From Trichuris trichiura (lineage: Eukaryota > Nematoda > Enoplea > Trichinellida > Trichuridae): 64,000 nucleotides of DNA. Under the pieces are notes generated by a model that saw only the letters and a program-made list of their open reading frames with translations, did no database searches and was not told the origin of the DNA. A program made the translations under genes and the position numbers. Shown one piece after another: positions 58,561 to 64,000 of the stretch; the stretch's first letter is position 1; every line of letters starts with the position of its first letter. The stretch covers positions 1,612,001-1,676,000 of the forward strand of contig JBAJFE010000005.1 in assembly GCA_037903355.1 (NCBI GenBank), written 5' to 3'.

Positions 58561-60393
58561 CATGTTATACTCTTTCTTATACGGAATGTAGGTCCCATTT
58601 AAAAGTTTTAATATCTCCGGAGCTTTCGGGTCAATCGTGACCCGTCTTCAGCGGTCTTAAATTATAGATATGAAAGAGTGTGACATGAAAATCCACAGTC
58701 CCTACCAAGAAGTTAAATTTGCAGCATATTTCAAGCATAGCTTTTAAGGAAAGTTGTTATTTTACAGAATGCTTTGCTTATACTGGTTTTGCAACTGAAA
58801 TAAAGATCAGTGTAATCCAGTAGACACGAAATGTTATCACGTTGACAGAAGTAGATTACTTTCTTGATAGCAGAAAGGTTTATTCGCATTGCACGTAAAA
58901 TAGCACGAATGATCGAAGCCTTGACTGAACTGGTTCCGTTTTTAGCGATAAAGCAGAGACTTGCCCCAACCTTATCGTCTCGTCTGCGCCTTATCACCGT
59001 TGACGGGTGCGATGGCTCAATTTCAGTTTGCTCTCGTTAAAAATCACTGAGCAGCCGCGTATTTCTGGCCACTGTTTATCTCTCCTTCATTTTCTTCGTT
59101 AATGCTCATCGTTGGAGCGCACTTGGAAAGCATGAATAGGTACATAAGAACTGCGGACTTCGATTGTGGAAACCAGTAAAAAAGATGTCAACAGTGCCGT
59201 GACTGGATGCAGCTTTCCTTATTGATGAAAACGATCTACAATGCGTCAGCAAGGCCATTTTGAGATGTGAAAGTCAATGAAAAGCAGGATCCAGTAAGTA
59301 ACTGGTTTGAATTTTGCCATTGCACTGAAGCATTCTAAATGAAATTTCGAGTGAAGTCAAGAGGTGAAAATGCTAATTTTATTTTTCTGTATTGGTCCTT
59401 CAGTTTTACTTACTCAGCCTTACATTTATTTGTTTGAGCCGTAAGCACAGCGTCATATTATCAGCGCGAAGAAAGAAAGAATTCCTGGAAAGAGGATGGA
59501 AAGATCAAGGTTGGATCCACTGACATGAAAATACTGGAATTGAGGACGGTGACTCTTCTGGTAGTTCGAATTCAGAGTCTACGCTCAGGAACTGCCACGA
59601 TGTCGCTACTTTGTGGATACTCAGACAGTAGATGTTCAGCTGCTCAACTCTGCGAATAGCTAAACTGTCTGGACGTCATTGCTCACCGGTGGATCGTTGT
59701 CTGAACGTCCATCATCTCACGTTTGGGACCAAAAGTCACCGTTGCTTCCTACCTTTAGTTTTTGTTATCCTTATGTCTGGTTAACAGATCAAGAGGACCA
59801 AGGAGTGAATATATCCATACAGCACTCGACGTCCATTCTGAGAATTTACATGAGCGAGGTGTCAAAGCTTATCCGCCCTGTCTGTATGGGAGAAAACGTC
59901 TCATGTACTGAGATGAAGGTGAGGAGACGTCAGATCATTGCTGATGCTGACAATGTTTGCAATATTCTAGAATGGAAATGAGCAGAGAGAAGAATATATG
60001 ATCGATCGCTGTCCATTCGTTTCATCAACGCATGAAGACGTCCAAGGAGTAAATATCTCTTTTGCACACTACATCAGAGCATCCCATCGGCTTTGTAGAG
60101 ATGATCTTGGCAGATTCTTACAACGTGTCAGCCACAGCACTTCCCGGGTTCATTGCATCATGCGGACAGATTATACCTTTGGATAAATGAAAGAAGCCGT
60201 ACAATGCAGGCGAAAACTGAACAAAACTACAAAAATCAACATAACGTGACCAACTTGACCAAATCTGACGATAATCTGTAAGCCTAAACAGAACCCAAGA
60301 CTATTACGAGAAACAGAACAGCAACTTGTCAGTTCATACAAAACATCCTTGAAAAAACAACTGCATGTCTGAAAACCCGCAAACGCAACCGAT
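58561..60393. other. No gene recognised
   Basis: Contains one copy of the ctccggagctttcgggtca word (about 58613-58631) shared with the foldback at 36515-36814. Open frames at 58731-58997 (minus) and 59679-59981 (plus) have no recognised domain. The phrase caaggagt(g/a)aatat(a/c)tc occurs twice (about 59800 and 60048), hinting at a small internal duplication. Confidence 0.3.
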
Positions 60394-60750
60394 CTGAACA
60401 TGTTTGAACATGATTGAACATGTTCGAGCATGTCTGAACATGTTTGAACATGACTGAACATGTTCGAGCATGTCTGAACATGTTTGAACATGACTGAACA
60501 TGTTCGAGCATGTCTGAACAAGATTGAACAGGAATGAACAAGATTGAACAGAAATGAACAGAACTGAACAAGATTGAACAGGATTGAACAGAACTGAACA
60601 AGATTGAACAGGAATGAACAGAACTGAACAAGATTGAACAGAACTGAACAAGATTGAACAGGATTGAACAGAACTGAACAAGATTGAACAGGATTGAACA
60701 GAACTGAACAAGATTGAACAGGATTGAACAGGAATGAACATGTTCGAACA
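60394..60750. repeat. Decamer minisatellite
   Basis: About 35 tandem copies of a 10-base word with core tgaaca. The left third uses tgaacatgtt/tgaacatgac/tgttcgagcatg in a higher-order period of 40. The right two thirds alternate tgaacaagat, tgaacaggaa and tgaacagaac. Because 10 is not a multiple of 3 and the word has no stop on the minus strand, all three minus frames are open (ILFNLVQFCS-like). These are not treated as genes. Confidence 0.92.
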
Positions 60751-62622
60751 TGTCCGTGCATGTATTTTCAGTTGTGGTTGTTTGCGTTACTTAAGGCGAC
60801 TGTTGCGGGCTAGATTTACGCCCGGCTGCTTTTTTTGTGGTGAACTTGTAGTACCATTGACGAGTTGTAATGCAAACCACAAAAACGTGTTTATTGTTTG
60901 TAAATCAGATACTGCACTATACTTGACGCTAATTACGCGTGGGATGCGTAATGTTGTTATTAAAACCGTACCGGCGGTATTTCGTGAATCCCAAAATTTG
61001 TGTCGTGCGACACCATTTTACAACCGATATCTATGCATCCAGTACTATCTTGTATATTCCGTAAGAGGCCATTAGCGAAGTGATACTTCCTTTTCTTCTT
61101 TCGAGCAGCTTAGTTCCGTTTGTCGCTGTTCCTTTCCAAATCGTAGCAGTTTATTCCATTGCACAAATTTTTTCCATGGTCACTTTGAGGTCTATACGTT
61201 TAAAAACCAGTGTTCTAAACAGCTGCTCATAAAATAGTTTTGATCGACTGTGAATTCCAAGACTGTTAAATCATAGATCCACTGAAAGCAATCTCTCAGT
61301 CGCATTTGTCTATTGTCTTTTTCAGTAATTAGGAAGTACATTGAAAATTTACTGAACGGCAACTATACTGCTGCTTCATTTTCTCTGAAAAAAGCCTTGT
61401 TCAGTGAAGAAATTGTTTGTTTGCTAACACGATCCGCTTGACTGCCTAAGAAAATGTAATTCTTCTTTAAGGAGTATTGTTTCACAATGTTTTTTAATCA
61501 TGCTGTTTGTAAAAGCAAACGGTACTATAGCTGAATGAACATGGCCCTAAATCAGTGTTAATGACGAGCTACGATCCGCCCTGAAAGATCTAATTGATAT
61601 GAAGAGACTGGGAAAAAATATCTCTTCCAATAGTTGAGTCATTTTGGTGGTTATTTCCTGTGAATGATCGAGTTTATGAGGTTTGTGGAAAAACCGTTAT
61701 ATTTGAAAGTCGTATGTAATGTAGTTATTCATCAATAAAGTCAATGGCGCATAATACTAATGCGCGATCATTCGTAGGTTGGATGGTCCCTATCATTAAC
61801 AGACCGGTGTAGATGACACTGAAAAATCAGATACCTTTTCGCATTGTACGCTTTCTCTATGTTGTTGTTTTTATACAGGCCGGAGTTCTGATCATCAAAA
61901 GTATGCCTAGAAAAGACAGCATACTATTGTTTTCTTTTTCGATGACGATCGATAGTTGCCCATGAAAGGGACCGTTCACGAAATGTAGTGGAACGTTCTC
62001 GATCACATTCGGTAGGATAGTAACCAAGGTATATCGAACATGAAAACCTATACACTCGTTAAAACAAATCATGTAGTCGCCACTAAAAATGGCACATCAA
62101 AAAGCAAATTTATGCTAAAAACAATGCCTCCTAAAATTGTTTTATCAATTTCTGTGCATTTTAGGGTTCCAAAATCATTTATGCAATGCAATCGGTCTCT
62201 GTCCATCGCACATTTCTACACTTTTAGAGAATGTTGAAGTACTGTGGATTCTAATTGGCAGAAAAGTGTATTGCTTTTTTATTTTCTAGGTAAAATTGTT
62301 CCTCTTCTACGTTTCCTTTTGCTTACTGAAGAATTTTGATTATTTTTAAGTGAGCATCATCAGATTAAACATTTAAAAACTTGTTGTAATTATATCTTTT
62401 AAGGAATAATCATATTTGAAAAAGTTCTTTGCTCCCAACGTTTATACAAGTAAAGTAAACGTCATTCCAATTGAGCAAATACGAACCGTTATTGCAGATC
62501 AAGGAAATAGATTGTCAGTTCATTATATCAGCCGGAAGGAACAAACTGTTTGAGTACTTGTTTGCTTAATTCGTATAGTAGATAGTGCTAATGTTTGCAT
62601 TTGCAAGATGCACCTTAACCAC
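60751..62622. other. No gene recognised
   Basis: AT-rich, with short open frames only, none supported by a domain or splice sites. Confidence 0.35.
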
Positions 62623-62904
62623 TTATACGCTTAAACGATGAAATTGTATACTTGCAAGCAGTGTATCAATAGCAATTGGGTTACTTAAACGAACTTTTAT
62701 GAGGTCAGTCAGTAATTTGCATACGACTGATGTATTGTAGCCGAGACGCAGACGCTCAACTTCAGTGTTCACTCGTTCCGACTCGCTGAGTAGTTGCTTC
62801 TGTCTGACTACTGCTGATCGCTGTTGCTTCACTTCAATGGTGAATGCTCTTGGTTGGAGAACCTGTTTGGAAAAGACGAATCGCTGGACAAGAAACCGCG
62901 GCAT
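62623..62904 (-). CDS. Hypothetical helical protein segment
   Basis: Ninety-three codons with a helix-forming, coiled-coil-like stretch (VRQKQLLSESERVNTEVERL) and a C-terminal KLLTDLIKVRLSNPIAIDTL. No family recognised. The ATG at 62904 may only be internal to an exon, because a palindrome at 62937-63019 immediately precedes it. Weak call. Confidence 0.25.
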   Translation of the reverse strand: MPRFLVQRFVFSKQVLQPRAFTIEVKQQRSAVVRQKQLLSESERVNTEVERLRLGYNTSVVCKLLTDLIKVRLSNPIAIDTLLASIQFHRLSV

Positions 62905-62936
62905 TCTATTGAACCAGTTGAAGAGGCACCGACACC

Positions 62937-63019
62937 GGGAAGATAGCTTCTGTATCCATTTGACTTCCTATTCATTTTATGAAAACAGGAAGTCAAATGG
63001 ATACAGAAGCTATCTTCCC
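62937..63019. repeat. Hairpin, 33-base arms
   Basis: Arms 62937-62969 and 62987-63019 (gggaagatagcttctgtatc mirrored by gatacagaagctatcttccc) are perfect or nearly so, with a 17-base loop. Resembles the other foldbacks in style but not in sequence. Confidence 0.8.
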
Positions 63020-63138
63020 CAAATGGAAACGATCTGCCATCAGCCAACAATGGTTTCCTGAAGTGCGAAAGTCAGTGGAAAAGAAAATTCAGTAAGTTTC
63101 TCGCCTTAATGGTAATCTTGTTAGCCTGGTCTCATCAG

Positions 63139-63236
63139 TGCAAGAGATAGACGGAAAGGAAGAATTCTTGAAAAGATGATGGTCGAACGATTTCAACGTT
63201 TCATGCGCTTATACGATGATGTTGCAATGAAGGACG
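63139..63236 (+). CDS. Exon-like open segment
   Basis: Follows an acceptor-like ctcatcag and ends at a GTGAGT donor. Reads RKGRILEKMMVERFQRFMRL then YDDVAMKD. No family or partner exon recognised. A similar word (gaattcttgaaaag/gaattcctggaaag) occurs near 59479, possibly a decayed duplicate. Confidence 0.25.
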
Positions 63237-63812
63237 GTGAGTCTTTTAATCTTAGAAATGTTTCCTTTTTTTCAAGTTTAGAGACTCGCTGATCAGCAAC
63301 TTCAAGGAAAGCACCTCTCCGTAGATCGTCACTACTTCTATGTCTATTCTACACTTACGAAAAAGAACGAGGAGCACAAATTTACTAGATGGCGCATCGT
63401 CTAATGGACTGAAAAAGAGGATGACAAGTCAATATGGGACTCATTTTTAAAACGAGAGGACCAAACAGCGCCTTACCAGTGATCGCATCATGTCGCTTGT
63501 CACACGTTACGGAAAAGACGTTCAACAGCTCATTAACTTCACCTTTGAAAGTGAGAAAATAGTCGTTTTTTCTTCATCTTGGCTTTTCCGATATTGTAGG
63601 ATGAAAAGAAAACTGCTGGAAAAAAGGACTTGGATATCTTAGGTCGCTATTCATCCTTCTTATCGACTCGTCAAAAGGTCAAAGGAATGGATATCATACC
63701 TACGGCATAGAGGACTCATGATCTCCAATCCCGTTGTTGGATATGGATTGATCTCAGATCATTGTCTCAGCCACCATCTCTCCTTTTCTGGCTATTTTCT
63801 GAGTCTAATCTG

Positions 63813-63985
63813 TCTCAGCAGATCTCTCATCGATCTTTCGGCACACGAGCTGAGTCTGTTCACTCACTCTCGGCTTGTGTTCTCTCATTCTCTATGTTGG
63901 TCTGTTCATTCTCTCTCTCTTTTTCTTTCTCAGCAGATCTGTCATCTATCTTTCGGTAAACGAGCTGAGTCTGCTCACTGTCTCA
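63813..63985. repeat. Direct repeat, 115-bp period, at window edge
   Basis: tctcagcagatctctcatcg at 63813 and tctcagcagatctgtcatct at 63928 begin two units that continue atctttcgg...acgagctgagtctg. The stretch between is a CT-rich low-complexity run. The array may continue past the window. Confidence 0.7.
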
Positions 63986-64000
63986 GTCTGTCATTCGCTA

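Noticed and set aside
60171..60761. Three overlapping minus-strand frames of 135-196 codons rich in FNPVQSCSVL-like repeats
   Set aside because: All three frames are open only because the 10-base repeat has no stop codon in that orientation. There is no start context or flanking exon.

Overview
The window is eukaryotic nuclear DNA. Its genes are split by very short GT-AG introns (mostly 50-65 bases), 3' ends are compact, and neighbouring conserved genes lie 80-250 bases apart. Secreted WAP-domain proteins and a secreted degenerate trypsin-like protein, together with this compact layout, suggest a parasitic nematode, most likely clade I (Trichuris-like). The organism is an inference, since no rRNA or mitochondrial marker is present.

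The left third (1-24.4 kb) is a dense block of conserved housekeeping genes. In order: aspartyl/asparaginyl beta-hydroxylase (5' end cut by the window edge), a LAP1/TOR1AIP-like torsin activator, a dehydrodolichyl diphosphate synthase, a THADA-like protein, an oxysterol-binding-protein-related protein (minus strand, convergent with THADA), COP9 signalosome subunit 6, mitochondrial intermediate peptidase, and a single-exon Spot14/MID1IP1-like gene (minus strand). Several exon junctions could be resolved to the base because reading frames join exactly across them.

The middle (24.4-44.5 kb) is gene-poor and looks lineage-specific. It holds a small Lys/Arg-rich protein, a secreted serine-protease homologue lacking all three catalytic residues, a tetraspanin, and a family of three secreted short-chain dehydrogenases (SDR). 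The tetraspanin and first SDR lie in a 4.9-kb segment that has been tandemly duplicated. In the second copy the tetraspanin is gutted around a 300-bp foldback element and the SDR carries stop codons. A third, more diverged SDR lies in inverted orientation beside the duplication and is intact.

The right third (44.5-64 kb) is dominated by mobile and repetitive DNA surrounding one remarkable gene. This minus-strand gene (47.38-52.33 kb) is predicted to encode a secreted protein with about 23 WAP (four-disulfide core) domains. The domains are built from phase-1/phase-1 exons, and sixteen of them come from eight near-identical 413-bp two-exon units. Around it lie an internally deleted Merlin/IS1595-like transposase relic, hAT-type ends, two copies of an unfamiliar foldback element with 14-16 bp flanking direct repeats, a decamer minisatellite and other palindromes. 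Genes could not be recognised with confidence from about 54.3 kb to the end.
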